Below are positions 1 through 7,664 of a stretch of DNA of 64,000 nucleotides, piece after piece. Under the pieces are notes generated by a model. It did no database searches, had not been told where the DNA came from, and was given only the letters and a program-made list of their open reading frames with translations. This DNA is from Stenotrophomonas nitritireducens (GTDB lineage Bacteria; Pseudomonadota; Gammaproteobacteria; Xanthomonadales; Xanthomonadaceae), in NCBI RefSeq assembly GCF_001700965.1, contig NZ_CP016756.1, positions 3,524,501 to 3,588,500 of the forward strand. The letters run 5' to 3'. Position 1 is the stretch's first letter. Each line of letters opens with the position of its first letter. Made by a program: the position numbers and the translations under genes.

Positions 1-333
1 AAGATGGGCATGCGCCTGCAGACCGACCCAACCGTGATCTACGGCATCGGCAGCGCCTACGACGGCAATATCCGCAAGATCCACCTGACCACCGATACGC
101 CGTACAACACCTATACTCGCGCCGGCCTGACGCCGACGCCGATCGCCATGCCCGGCCGCGACGCGCTGCATGCCGCCGCCAACCCGGCGCCAGGCGATGC
201 GCTGTACTTCGTCGCCGTGGGCGATGGCAGTGGCGCGCATGTGTTCTCCGCGTCCTATACCGATCACAACACCGCCGTGGCCGAATACCTGCAACGTCTG
301 CGTGCCAAGCGCAGCGAGGCAGCGGCGCAATGA
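1..333 (+). CDS. mltG: Endolytic murein transglycosylase MltG, C-terminal part (partial)
   Basis: MltG cleaves nascent glycan strands in the periplasm and so sets peptidoglycan chain length. Only the last 110 codons are visible, because the reading frame is open at the first base. The tail carries the family blocks GMRLQTDPTVIYG, PYNTY, GLTPTPIAMPG and ALYFVAVGDGSGAHVF. The catalytic glutamate and the membrane anchor lie upstream of the window. holB follows after 34 bp; tmk, which sits between mltG and holB in many proteobacteria, is absent here. Family assignment is secure; full length cannot be judged. Confidence 0.9.
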   Translation, partial: KMGMRLQTDPTVIYGIGSAYDGNIRKIHLTTDTPYNTYTRAGLTPTPIAMPGRDALHAAANPAPGDALYFVAVGDGSGAHVFSASYTDHNTAVAEYLQRLRAKRSEAAAQ

Positions 334-367
334 GCGGCATGACCCGAATGATGTACAGGATGTCCCG

Positions 368-1327
368 ATGAGCGAAGCACTGGCCCCTTGGCAGCAGCGC
401 GCCTATGACCAGACGGTGGCCGCGCTCGACGCGGGCCGGCTCGGCCATGGTCTGCTGCTGTGCGGCCCGGCCGGCATGGGCAAGCGCGCGGTGGCGATGC
501 GGCTGGCCGCGCACGTACTCAACCACGGCGCAGATGCGGCAGCACGCCAGCGCAACGCCCAGTTGATTGCGGCCGGTACCCATCCGGACCTGCAGTTCAC
601 CAGCTTCATCCCCAATAAAACCGGCGACAAGCTGCGCACCGAGATCGTCATCGACCAGGTGCGTGAGATCTCGCAGAAGCTGGCGCTCACCCCGCAGTAC
701 GGCGTGGCCCAGGTGGTGATTGTTGACCCGGCCGACGCCATCAACCGCTCCGCCTGCAATGCCTTGCTGAAGACGCTGGAAGAACCGTCGCCCGGCCGCT
801 ACCTGTGGCTGCTGAGCGCCGACCCGGCGCGGCTGCCGCAGACCATCCGCAGCCGCTGCCAGCGCCTGGAGTTCCGTATGCCGCCGCGCGAGGAAGCCAT
901 GGCCTGGCTGCAGGCACGCGGCTATACCGAGGGCGTGGCGCGTGAAGCGCTGGACGCCGCCCGCGGCCACCCGGCAATGGCCGACCAATGGCTGCAAGGC
1001 GAGGGCATGGCCCTGCGCCGGCAGGTGGCCAGCGAGTTGGACCAGCTGCTGGCCGGCAAAGTGGGTAGCGTCGAACTGGCCCAGCGCTGGACCGGCGACG
1101 ACAACGCCGACCTGCGCCTGCGCCATGCCGCCGACCTGGCACTGAAGAAAGCAGCCGACGGCTTGACCGATCCGGCCCGATTGAACAAGCTGGCCGCCTG
1201 GTTTGATGCCGCCAATCGCACCCGCGATCTGCTGCGCACCACCATCCGTGCCGACCTGGCCGTGGTGGAGCTGCTGCTGGCATGGGGCGCGGCCAACCAA
1301 GTGCAATCCAAGGGGACAATTCGATGA
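368..1327 (+). CDS. holB: DNA polymerase III delta-prime subunit
   Basis: A 319-residue clamp-loader subunit of the AAA+ superfamily, part of the complex that loads the beta clamp during replication. A P-loop-like GPAGMGKRA lies near residue 32 and the SRC motif is in IRSRCQRLEF. The segment that in E. coli delta-prime holds a four-cysteine zinc module reads HGADAAARQRNAQLIAAGTHPDL, so its cysteines are missing. The ATG at 368 gives the usual family N-terminus (EALAPWQQ). The stop overlaps the pilZ start (ATGA), which implies translational coupling. Confidence 0.93.
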   Translation: MSEALAPWQQRAYDQTVAALDAGRLGHGLLLCGPAGMGKRAVAMRLAAHVLNHGADAAARQRNAQLIAAGTHPDLQFTSFIPNKTGDKLRTEIVIDQVREISQKLALTPQYGVAQVVIVDPADAINRSACNALLKTLEEPSPGRYLWLLSADPARLPQTIRSRCQRLEFRMPPREEAMAWLQARGYTEGVAREALDAARGHPAMADQWLQGEGMALRRQVASELDQLLAGKVGSVELAQRWTGDDNADLRLRHAADLALKKAADGLTDPARLNKLAAWFDAANRTRDLLRTTIRADLAVVELLLAWGAANQVQSKGTIR

Positions 1328-1677
1328 GTGCGATGAACGCCCGCCAGGGCATCCTTTCACTGGCGGTCAAGGACAAGGCGGCGCTGTATGGCGCCTACAT
1401 GCCGTTCGTGAAGAACGGTGGCGTCTTCGTACCCACGCCCAAGCGCTATTTCCTCGGTGACGAGGTGTTCCTGCTGCTGACCCTGCCAGACTCCAGCGAG
1501 CGCTTGCCGGTGGCCGGCAAGGTGGTCTGGGTCACCCCGTTGGGCGCGCAGGGCAACCGCCAGGCCGGCATCGGCGTGCAGCTTGCCGAAGGCACCGACG
1601 GCGAGGCCATCCGCAACAAGATCGAGACCCTGCTGGCCGGCACATCGACCTCGGACAAGCCGACCCAGACGATGTAA
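1324..1677 (+). CDS. pilZ: Type IV pilus assembly protein PilZ
   Basis: A 117-residue single-domain PilZ protein. The founding PilZ type is needed for type IV pilus biogenesis and does not bind cyclic di-GMP itself. The blocks YMPFVKNGGVFVPTPK, GDEVFLLLTLP and GKVVWVTP are typical. The RxxxR and D/NxSxxG ligand motifs of c-di-GMP-binding PilZ domains are not present, as expected for this class. The start overlaps the holB stop by four bases. It probably works with the type IV pilus motors encoded at 14028-16317. Confidence 0.9.
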   Translation: MSAMNARQGILSLAVKDKAALYGAYMPFVKNGGVFVPTPKRYFLGDEVFLLLTLPDSSERLPVAGKVVWVTPLGAQGNRQAGIGVQLAEGTDGEAIRNKIETLLAGTSTSDKPTQTM

Positions 1678-1696
1678 ATCGATGTGAAGAAAGATG

Positions 1697-1724
1697 TTGA
1701 CGTGTTCGCTCAGCCCCCTATAAT
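1697..1724 (+). promoter_or_regulatory. Sigma-70 promoter of tRNA-Val
   Basis: A -35 TTGACG at 1697-1702 and a perfect -10 TATAAT at 1719-1724, separated by 16 bp. The predicted transcript begins about 10 bp before the tRNA. This is the cleanest housekeeping promoter visible in the window. Confidence 0.8.
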
Positions 1725-1740
1725 GAGCGGCTCGCAACAC

Positions 1741-1815
1741 GGGCGGTTAGCTCAGCGGTAGAGCATTGCCTTCACACGGCAAGGGTCACAGGTTCGATCC
1801 CTGTACCGCCCACCA
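1741..1815 (+). tRNA. tRNA-Val, anticodon CAC
   Basis: A 75-nt tRNA with encoded CCA. Acceptor arms GGGCGGT (1741-1747) and ACCGCCC (1805-1811) pair. The anticodon stem TTGCC/GGCAA encloses loop TTCACAC with anticodon CAC at 1773-1775, and the T-arm has GGTTCGATCCC. The anticodon reads valine codon GUG. The DNA behind it (1816-4380) looks accessory, so the tRNA may mark an integration site, but I found no second copy of its 3' end. Confidence 0.96.
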
Positions 1816-1835
1816 TCAAAATTTGAGTGTTGCAG

Positions 1836-1860
1836 AAAAACCGGCGGAAGCCGGTTTTTT
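1836..1860 (+). terminator. Rho-independent terminator after tRNA-Val
   Basis: A 10-bp stem AAAAACCGGC / GCCGGTTTTT with loop GGAA, followed by T residues, 20 bp beyond the tRNA CCA end. Confidence 0.85.
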
Positions 1861-1907
1861 CGTAAGTGCAGGGTAAGTGCAAATCACCTCTTTCAAAGGA
1901 ATTGAAG

Positions 1908-2117
1908 ATGGCAAATGACACCCGCTATTTGGTTTACTCAGACGATCCGGATGCTTTTGACGTAGCAGCTCGGGCCCATGGCTTCGAAAAAGTCGGGCAC
2001 GGTGAATACATCGTTGTAGGAGATAAAGCCTTGTCCGCAGCCGCCGGGCTTGCCCGTGGTTTTGGCGCAAAGGCGTATGCGCGCGACTTGGCAACCAATA
2101 AAGTTATTGAGTTGTAA
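1908..2117 (+). CDS. Small hypothetical protein (69 aa)
   Basis: I do not recognise this family. It is a 69-residue soluble protein without signal peptide or membrane segment, beginning MANDTRYLVYSDDPDAF and rich in Ala/Gly in its second half. The ATG at 1908 has a good ribosome site (AAGGAATTGAAG) and beats the in-frame upstream start at 1866, which has none. It lies between the tRNA terminator and its own terminator at 2144, so it is probably monocistronic. Lower GC than the flanking core genes suggests acquired DNA. Confidence 0.7.
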   Translation: MANDTRYLVYSDDPDAFDVAARAHGFEKVGHGEYIVVGDKALSAAAGLARGFGAKAYARDLATNKVIEL

Positions 2118-2143
2118 GATCACCAGTATTCAGAGCTATGGAG

Positions 2144-2173
2144 GCCCCGCACCAGCCGGTAGCGGGGCTTTTT
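2144..2173 (+). terminator. Rho-independent terminator of the 69-aa gene
   Basis: Stem GCCCCGC (2144-2150) pairs with GCGGGGC (2162-2168), then TTTTTA. Located 27 bp beyond the stop codon at 2117. Confidence 0.8.
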
Positions 2174-2282
2174 ATTGGCTCTGCCCCTCGAAGGTGACTT
2201 GTCGACGCAGGTACCAGGCATCACCTGTTACTCGGTTCATCCGGCTCGTTTCAGGTACAGCGCCTTGGCTGCACCTCAATGG

Positions 2283-2705
2283 CTAAAGCGTCCGAAGTAG
2301 TCCAATCGTAAGGATGCTTATACCAACTAGTGCGAGAAACGCGGAGAGCAGCGTTATCGGTATCCCGAAGCGTTGTGCATTCTCACTGCTGCGGGTGGTG
2401 ATCGCAGTCTGTATTCGCCCCGCCCAGCCATCGGACGGTTCGGCTGCTATCGACTTGATGACGAAGTTCATTGCCATCAGGCTAAACATGTGCCACGCGA
2501 CAAAGACGATAGCCGAGGCCAGCAAGAACAAACAGCTCCAAATGCGAGCGTCAATCACTAGATCTTCTCGTGCAATTGCCCACACACCAAAGAAGGTCCC
2601 GTATCCAGCAGTGATGAAGAATCCATTCACTTGGATGACTTTCTCCAACAGGTCGTGAATATGCTTCATTCGAGCATCTATCTCGTACTGGCTTGGGTCA
2701 GACAT
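2283..2705 (-). CDS. Hypothetical three-helix membrane protein
   Basis: No family recognised. The 140-residue protein has a hydrophilic, probably coiled N-terminus (MSDPSQYEIDARMKHIHDLL) and three likely membrane segments near residues 26-44, 54-78 and 112-137. The ATG at 2705 is chosen over an in-frame codon at 2756 because AGGAGAGAGAGG stands just before it. A perfect 16-bp palindrome lies 37 bp upstream. It is one of three small minus-strand genes in the tRNA-linked accessory stretch. Host-interaction or small-molecule roles are guesswork. Confidence 0.6.
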   Translation of the reverse strand: MSDPSQYEIDARMKHIHDLLEKVIQVNGFFITAGYGTFFGVWAIAREDLVIDARIWSCLFLLASAIVFVAWHMFSLMAMNFVIKSIAAEPSDGWAGRIQTAITTRSSENAQRFGIPITLLSAFLALVGISILTIGLLRTL

Positions 2706-2741
2706 TCCTCTCTCTCCTAATTGGCGGTGTTTGTAGCAATT

Positions 2742-2757
2742 CGTGCCAATTGGCACG
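2742..2757. promoter_or_regulatory. Perfect 16-bp palindrome upstream of membrane gene
   Basis: CGTGCCAATTGGCACG reads the same on both strands and sits 37 bp upstream of the start at 2705. Position and symmetry suit a dimeric repressor operator. No regulator of a recognisable family is encoded nearby. Confidence 0.4.
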
Positions 2758-2834
2758 TTATAAAAAGCGTAAGATCGCGCCGACGTCTGTTTGAGGGCCG
2801 GGGCGAATAGTTGGCTGACAAGAAAACTATTTCG

Positions 2835-3365
2835 CTAGTTTATGAGCAGAGCAAACCAGTGGTTTCTCTTCCATGCCTTGGTTATCGCTTGGGCGGACTC
2901 GAGATGCCGGACAATTCGATCCAGATGCCTCACGGCCGCCGCTAATGACGAATGCAAAGTCTCGCCGTGGCGCAGCAAGTCAACCGAGCTCCATTGCTGG
3001 AGAATTTGACTTCCAGCGTGCGCCACATGGCCAAGCAAAGGAACCATTTCGGTGGGTGTGGATGGGTTCTGTAAGTACATCTCACAGGCCCCTATCGCTG
3101 TTTTGAAATCAACCGGTACTTGCCCAATTGGCTGTTCAAGCTGCGGCAAAACTTGAACATATCGTTCGGATACTTCTCTTACTCGAACGATGCTCGAGAG
3201 GATCGCAATTCGCCTATCAAGCTCCTCTATTCGACGCATCCTAACCGGCACATAAATAGCAAGGAACAAGGCAGTAAGGGAGCCAAAGACTTGAATCCAT
3301 GTCGCCCATTCGGCTTGGTTAAGGCACGGCCAATTGAGAACCCAGGTGCAATATTGCGCGTCCAT
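2835..3365 (-). CDS. Hypothetical single-pass membrane protein
   Basis: Unrecognised 176-residue protein. One hydrophobic segment (about residues 22-40, FGSLTALFLAIYV) is followed by a basic stop-transfer VRMRRIEELDRR and a largely helical soluble part. The ATG at 3365 has AAGGA with 6-bp spacing; the upstream ATG at 3371 would leave no spacing. Likely an inner-membrane protein with the bulk in the cytoplasm. It is co-directional with the gene at 2283 but separated from it by 129 bp, so co-transcription is uncertain. Confidence 0.55.
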   Translation of the reverse strand: MDAQYCTWVLNWPCLNQAEWATWIQVFGSLTALFLAIYVPVRMRRIEELDRRIAILSSIVRVREVSERYVQVLPQLEQPIGQVPVDFKTAIGACEMYLQNPSTPTEMVPLLGHVAHAGSQILQQWSSVDLLRHGETLHSSLAAAVRHLDRIVRHLESAQAITKAWKRNHWFALLIN

Positions 3366-3521
3366 ATGCATTCCTTGAATTTGGGGTATCAGCATGATGT
3401 GCTAGCACTTCACCGGCAATCCCGGCGTAGTTCTGCACCGCAAAAGCCTCTCGGTGCTTATGCTTACAGTACCGGCTAGAACTATCGGTGTTGTTGCTGA
3501 CACCATCGGGTGTCCTGCGCC

Positions 3522-3731
3522 TTACTCGTCTCCCATCACGCCGTCGATGAGGGTGAAGGCCTTGGGATATGCGGATGCCACGTCCTGGCGGATGAGGCAG
3601 ATGAGGCCCACTTCGCCGGTCTCGGCATACGGCTCTTTCAACAGTTGGATTGAAACCAATTCGCGCATGTAAATGGTGAAGAGCGGGAAGCCACTAGCGT
3701 AGATGGCGGCCGCTTTGTCGGCGGTGCCCAC
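3522..3731 (-). CDS. Small hypothetical protein or gene remnant
   Basis: A 69-codon frame from a GTG at 3731, with normal codon use in the stretch GFPLFTIYMRELVSIQLL. The frame is interrupted by an in-frame TAG only two codons before the GTG, and readable sequence continues beyond it. This could therefore be the 3' remainder of a broken gene rather than an intact small gene. No ribosome site is evident. Function unknown. Confidence 0.3.
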   Translation of the reverse strand: MGTADKAAAIYASGFPLFTIYMRELVSIQLLKEPYAETGEVGLICLIRQDVASAYPKAFTLIDGVMGDE

Positions 3732-3739
3732 CGTCTAGT

Positions 3740-3964
3740 TGGTTGGGATCTGATTGGTGGTGCGAAACTTCCTGCCGCTCAGGGCTTCCGGACGGCGCAG
3801 CGGCTGGCCGAATCGAGCAGCACAAGGATTTCCGTGATTTCAGCTTCAAGGCTTTCGGCAGCGAACAAAGCAGGTACAACCAGTTGGCTGCTTCGGTTGT
3901 GGCGTTGCTGCCGCAAGTTGAGGCTTGGTTGGAGAGCGGAATCAAAGGGCCGAACATTCATTGA
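3740..3964 (+). pseudogene. Possible C-terminal remnant of a lost gene
   Basis: The last 45 or so codons (HKDFRDFSFKAFGSEQSRYN and following, ending GIKGPNIH) have natural composition. The part before them reads sensibly only in another frame (KLPAAQGFRTAQRLAE), as if a frameshift occurred near 3818. No start or ribosome site is visible. I cannot name the family. The segment may simply be non-coding. Confidence 0.2.
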
Positions 3965-4092
3965 AGTTCGATGCCGCCTTGGTGTTTTAGGGGCTGTCCG
4001 TACTTCAAGATTTGTGGGCTATTAAACGAAATCTGCTTTCCAGAAAACCTATGCTGGGCCGCCTGAATGATCAGGCCAACAAGGAAAGTGGC

Positions 4093-4287
4093 ATGAAGAA
4101 GTGGATCAAGCGCGTTGCCGCCTGTGGCTTTCTTTCTATGGCTGTCTTTGGTGGTACGGCCTCGGCGTCCTGGTGCGGTACGCCGTGTGTGAATTCATAC
4201 AACGCCTGCATCGCGCGGGGTACTGCGCCTGATAGGTGCGAGGCGATTCTAGAAGCATGTCTGGAAGGCCTGTGTCCCAACGGTTGA
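4093..4287 (+). CDS. Secreted six-cysteine small protein
   Basis: A 64-residue precursor. Residues 1-26 form a clear Sec signal peptide (MKKWIKR, hydrophobic core, then TASASW with an AxA-type cleavage site). The mature part of about 39 residues has six cysteines spaced C-x3-C-x6-C-x9-C-x6-C-x4-C, so up to three disulfides in the periplasm or outside. The ATG at 4093 follows AAGGAAAGT. A strong terminator closes the gene at 4352-4380, so it is monocistronic. Family unknown; no export or immunity partner lies beside it. Confidence 0.7.
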   Translation: MKKWIKRVAACGFLSMAVFGGTASASWCGTPCVNSYNACIARGTAPDRCEAILEACLEGLCPNG

Positions 4288-4351
4288 GCCGAGTCGGCGA
4301 TTTTCCGCTGACGAAGGGTGCGGCGTGACTGCATGCCCTTTGCTCATGTAA

Positions 4352-4380
4352 AAAAAAGCCGGCCCTGGGCCGGCTTTTTT
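4352..4380 (+). terminator. Strong terminator after six-cysteine gene
   Basis: Stem GCCGGCC / GGCCGGC with loop CTG, flanked by A7 on the left and T6 on the right; this could act in both directions. Confidence 0.85.
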
Positions 4381-4419
4381 GGTTCCGATGCCAATCAGCG
4401 CCCGAATCAGAGCAGCGGC

Positions 4420-4516
4420 GTAGCACGGGTAAGCGCGGCGCATCCCGGAGATTGAGGTCTGGTGGTCTTCAAGGCTGTGCGCGTAAGGCCCCCGGGTGCG
4501 CTGCGCTTACCCTAGC
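4420..4516. repeat. Degenerate GTAG-type REP pair
   Basis: GTAGCACGGGTAAGCG at 4420 and the opposite arm CCCGGGTGCGCTGCGCTTAC ending near 4516 form an inverted pair of the CCCGGG family, with several mismatches. The remaining 4517-4705 stretch shows no gene or structure that I can support. Confidence 0.6.
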
Positions 4517-4705
4517 TTCCGTAAATATCTGGCGGATTGCGGGGCTGATTTACTTGAATGAGTGGCAGCGCAGCTCCGGCGGCTGTTCGATGCTTTCCTG
4601 TCTGCAAGCCCTGCGATACGCGGCCTTGGCTGCTGGCATCTGCGAACCCTTCCAACCGCTACGCAGTGGGCGACCACCAAACCATGGTGGCCGCCCGGCG
4701 CCTGC

Positions 4706-5203
4706 TCAGAGATTTACCGAGCCGGTGTCGCTGAGCGCTTCGTGATTGCCGGTGGTGGCGACCGTGGCAAAGAACACCAGTTTGGTCAGCAGGTTTCCGG
4801 GGCCGTCCCAATAGTCGGCGTGCTGCGCGTCGATACGGATGAGGCAGACGCGCGGGTCGTCCTTGCCGCCTTTGAAGAAGGCGTTCATTGGTGCGGACCA
4901 TAGACGGGCAATCTGGGCGCGATCCTGACTGATACTGCCGCGCCCGGCCACGGAAATGAAGTTGTTGTCGCCTTCGTGCATGAAGCCCACGTTCGCCTCG
5001 GGATTGGCCTGCAGGTCGATCACGGCGGCGTTGTCGATTTCCGTGGCGAACCAGAAGCCACCGTCGAACTCGTCGCCCAGTGGCGTCATCGGCCGTGAAT
5101 GCATGCTGCCGTCGGCGCCGCGGGTGGTGAGCATTGCGGTGCCGAACTTCTTGATCAGCTTGACCAGTTTTTCCTGTTGTTCAGTCTGGTTTTCGTTGTG
5201 CAT
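4706..5203 (-). CDS. Pyridoxamine 5'-phosphate oxidase-like general stress protein
   Basis: A 165-residue FMN-binding split-barrel protein of the general stress protein 26 class, probably cytoplasmic. Family features are the block TAMLTTRGADGSMHSRPM near residues 23-40, FWFATEIDNAAVIDLQANPEANVGF, and the tail DYWDGPGNLLTKLV. The ATG at 5203 has GGAGGAC upstream and the family N-terminus. The precise substrate of this subfamily is not settled; binding of flavin or another cofactor is inferred. Divergent from the NTF2-like gene at 5479. Confidence 0.85.
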   Translation of the reverse strand: MHNENQTEQQEKLVKLIKKFGTAMLTTRGADGSMHSRPMTPLGDEFDGGFWFATEIDNAAVIDLQANPEANVGFMHEGDNNFISVAGRGSISQDRAQIARLWSAPMNAFFKGGKDDPRVCLIRIDAQHADYWDGPGNLLTKLVFFATVATTGNHEALSDTGSVNL

Positions 5204-5478
5204 GAGCTGTCCTCCGTGGTGTGGGACCAGCCTGTAAGCCGCTGCGTATAAAGGGCGAGAAGGTATGTGCATGCCGCCATTACATCCGACGCTGGTGCGA
5301 CTCAGGCACTGAGCTGCGGCGTGGTCAGGGAGGGTGATGAAACGTCCACCGGGATGCGCAGTCATCGAGCTGAAGCCGGCAGACGGGGATCATGTTTGCC
5401 GCCGCGTAGCGTCTGTGTCACGTGTGCCCAACAAGCGGTGTGACAGCCTGATTTAACTTCCCCCAAGCGGAGCGTGAC

Positions 5479-5868
5479 ATGACAACACGTGCCGAAATAT
5501 TGGAACTTGAGCGTGCGTTCTGGCAGGCCATGGTCGACCAGCAACCGACCAAGGCGGCCGCGCTGCTGCCCGAAAAGGCGTCAATGGTCTCGATGTACGG
5601 CGTCCATCATTTCAGTCCGGCCGAGTACGTGGCGATGGCCGAGCAGGGAACTGCGCGGGTCACGGGGTTTTCGTTCTCCGATGAGGAGGTGTTTTTCCCC
5701 ATCGATGACGTCGCCATCCTGACGTACAAGGTCAGGCAGAACTTTGAAGTTGATGGCAAGCCGCAGGAAATGATCTGTTTTGACAGCACCACCTGGGCAA
5801 AGAGGGACGGCAAGTGGCTGGCAGCGGCGCATACCGAGACGCCGGCGCAGCAAGGCAAGCCTGCCTAG
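5479..5868 (+). CDS. NTF2-like / DUF4440 family protein
   Basis: A 129-residue protein with the cone-shaped NTF2-like fold pattern: N-terminal helix ERAFWQAMVDQQPTKAAALLPE, then strands ending in DSTTWAKRDGKWLAAAHTETPA. The family includes ketosteroid-isomerase-like enzymes and ligand-binding domains, so the activity cannot be named. It is cytoplasmic (no signal peptide). It is followed by a dense cluster of REP hairpins rather than another gene, so it is likely monocistronic. Confidence 0.8.
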   Translation: MTTRAEILELERAFWQAMVDQQPTKAAALLPEKASMVSMYGVHHFSPAEYVAMAEQGTARVTGFSFSDEEVFFPIDDVAILTYKVRQNFEVDGKPQEMICFDSTTWAKRDGKWLAAAHTETPAQQGKPA

Positions 5869-5924
5869 TTGCAGATGCGGGCCGGCTTGATCAGGTGCCC
5901 GGGTCGCCGTTCAGCGGCGTGCCT

Positions 5925-6403
5925 GTAGGAGCGGCGTCAGCCGCGAAACTGATGCAGGGTCAGATGGCGCAACGGGCAGAGGTTTCAGCACCGCCAGCTT
6001 CGCGGCTTACGCCGCTCCTACAAGCTGCCGATGTGTTTGCCGCTTAGGTGAATCGGGCTGTGGCGTAGCCCGGGTAAGCGAAGCGCACCCGGGGCAGTTC
6101 GCGCCAAGCAGAAAGGTTCATTGGATTCCCTCTTCCCGGGTGCGCTGCGCTTACCCGGGCTACCGGTTGGCTAGTTGCTTGTGGGAGCGGCGTCAGCCGC
6201 GAAGCTGATATCGCGTCAGATGGCACAAGGGCCAACGGTTTCAGCAACTTTAGCTTCGCGGCTGACGCCGCTCCTACAAACTGCCGGTGCGCTTATCGTC
6301 AAGGGAGACCGGATAGACGCCCGCGCACCCGGGAGGATGGGAGCTGGCGGTCTTTCAGCTCATTTGCCGACGGCCCCGGGTGCGCTGCGCTTACCCGGGC
6401 TAC
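5925..6403. repeat. Cluster of four GTAG/GTGG REP elements
   Basis: Alternating inverted pairs fill this gap. An AGCGGCGT-family pair lies at 5925-6023 (GTAGGAGCGGCG with its complement), a CCCGGG-family pair at 6065-6163, a second AGCGGCGT pair at 6181-6278 (starting GTGG), and a CCCGGG element at 6323-6403. Each element starts with GTAG or GTGG and forms a hairpin. No gene is supported here. The stretch 6404-6611 holds only a small GGGTCGC/GCGACCC hairpin at 6521-6536. Confidence 0.85.
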
Positions 6404-6611
6404 TGTGTTTCCCTCGTTGATCGGGTGGCTGGCCTACCTGCATGTGAACAGGGGGGCGGGTCGGGGAGGTTTTTTGTTGTTTCACTCCGCTTTCCACGTC
6501 CGGCAGGCTATCTTTGCCGCGGGTCGCTGGCGACCCATTCATTTTGGGCGGCTGGTGCCGGCTGGGCGCGCTGCGCGCTACCGGGGCCGTTGGGTCTTTC
6601 AGGAGAGTGAA

Positions 6612-7664
6612 GTGGTGAATGTAGGGAAGCGGCGTCTGTGCAGTGTGGTGCGTGGCGTCGGTCGGGTCCTGTTGGCGTTCTTGTGCCTTTGCATCGGCCT
6701 CTGGGGTGGTTTTGCGCTGTGGTACCAGTTCCCCGGCAACGTGGTGGCCAAGGTGGTCGCCATCCTGGTGTGGTGCGTGCCCAGCATCTGGGCGATCCGC
6801 GCCGGCTTCGGGCCGGTGCGGCGCTGGCATTCACTGGCGGTGTTCGGCGTACTGTTCGCGGTGATGTTGATCTGGTGGGCGACGATCACCCCGCAGCAGG
6901 ACCGGGCCTGGGCCGACGACGTTGCGCAGCCGCTGCATGCGCGCATCGAGGGCGACCGCCTGATCATCGACAACGTGCGCAACTTCCACTGGCGCAGTGA
7001 AACCGACTACGACGTGCGCTGGGAAAAGCGCGAATACGATCTGTCGCAGGTACAGTCGGTGGACATGATCCTGTCCTACTGGATGGGCCCGGCCATTGCC
7101 CACACGCTGGTCTCGTTCGGCTTTGCCGATGGCCGCCAGCTGGTGTTCTCGCTGGAAATCCGCAAGGAGCAGGGCGAATCGTTCTCGGCGCTGGGCGGTT
7201 TCTTCCGCAAGTTCGAGGCGGTGCTGGTGGCCTCGGACGAGCGCGACATCGTGCTGACGCGCAGCAATGTGCGCGGCGAGGATGTCTATCTGTACCGCCT
7301 GCATGGGCTGAGCCCGGACAAGATGCGTGAACTACTGCGTTTCTATGTGGACCGCGCGCAGCAGCTGGAGCAGGCCCCGCGTTTCTACAATACGTTGACC
7401 AGCAACTGCACCACGGTGGTGTTCGAGCTGATGCGCCGCATCCAGCCCAACCTGCCGCTGGATTACCGGCTGCTGGCTTCGGGCTACCTGGCCGAATATG
7501 CCGAGGATGTTGGCGGCCTGACCCCCGGCGTGCCGTTGGCGCGTCTGCAACAATTGGGGCGTATCACGCTGCGGGCCCGTGAAGCGGGCGATGTGGCAGA
7601 TTTCTCTTCCCGCATACGCGCAGGCGTACCGGGCATTCCCGCCTCAGGAACGACCAGCCAATGA
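6612..7664 (+). CDS. DUF4105 (Lnb N-terminal-like) membrane protein
   Basis: About 350 residues. Three N-terminal membrane helices (roughly residues 12-36, 43-62 and 68-90) are followed by a periplasmic domain of the DUF4105 type. The expected cysteine-protease-like motif is NTLTSNCTTVVFEL. The start is one of two adjacent GTG codons (6612 or 6615), chosen because AGGAGA at 6601-6606 lies just upstream and the longer frame would run through REP sequence. The stop overlaps the lipase start (ATGA at 7661), so the two proteins are made together. Substrate unknown. Confidence 0.8.
   Translation: MVNVGKRRLCSVVRGVGRVLLAFLCLCIGLWGGFALWYQFPGNVVAKVVAILVWCVPSIWAIRAGFGPVRRWHSLAVFGVLFAVMLIWWATITPQQDRAWADDVAQPLHARIEGDRLIIDNVRNFHWRSETDYDVRWEKREYDLSQVQSVDMILSYWMGPAIAHTLVSFGFADGRQLVFSLEIRKEQGESFSALGGFFRKFEAVLVASDERDIVLTRSNVRGEDVYLYRLHGLSPDKMRELLRFYVDRAQQLEQAPRFYNTLTSNCTTVVFELMRRIQPNLPLDYRLLASGYLAEYAEDVGGLTPGVPLARLQQLGRITLRAREAGDVADFSSRIRAGVPGIPASGTTSQ

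Noticed and set aside
741..1376. Long Arg/Pro-rich minus-strand frames over holB and other core genes
   Set aside because: They mirror the codon bias of the plus-strand gene and have no starts, ribosome sites or family motifs.
2740..2760. Apparent sigma-54 promoter TGGCACG...TTGC before the membrane gene
   Set aside because: The GG-to-GC distance is two bases short of the required spacing; the match comes from the palindrome.
1790..4400. Second copy of the tRNA-Val 3' end as an attachment site
   Set aside because: I looked for GGTTCGA and ACCGCCCACC in the stretch behind the tRNA and found no convincing repeat.
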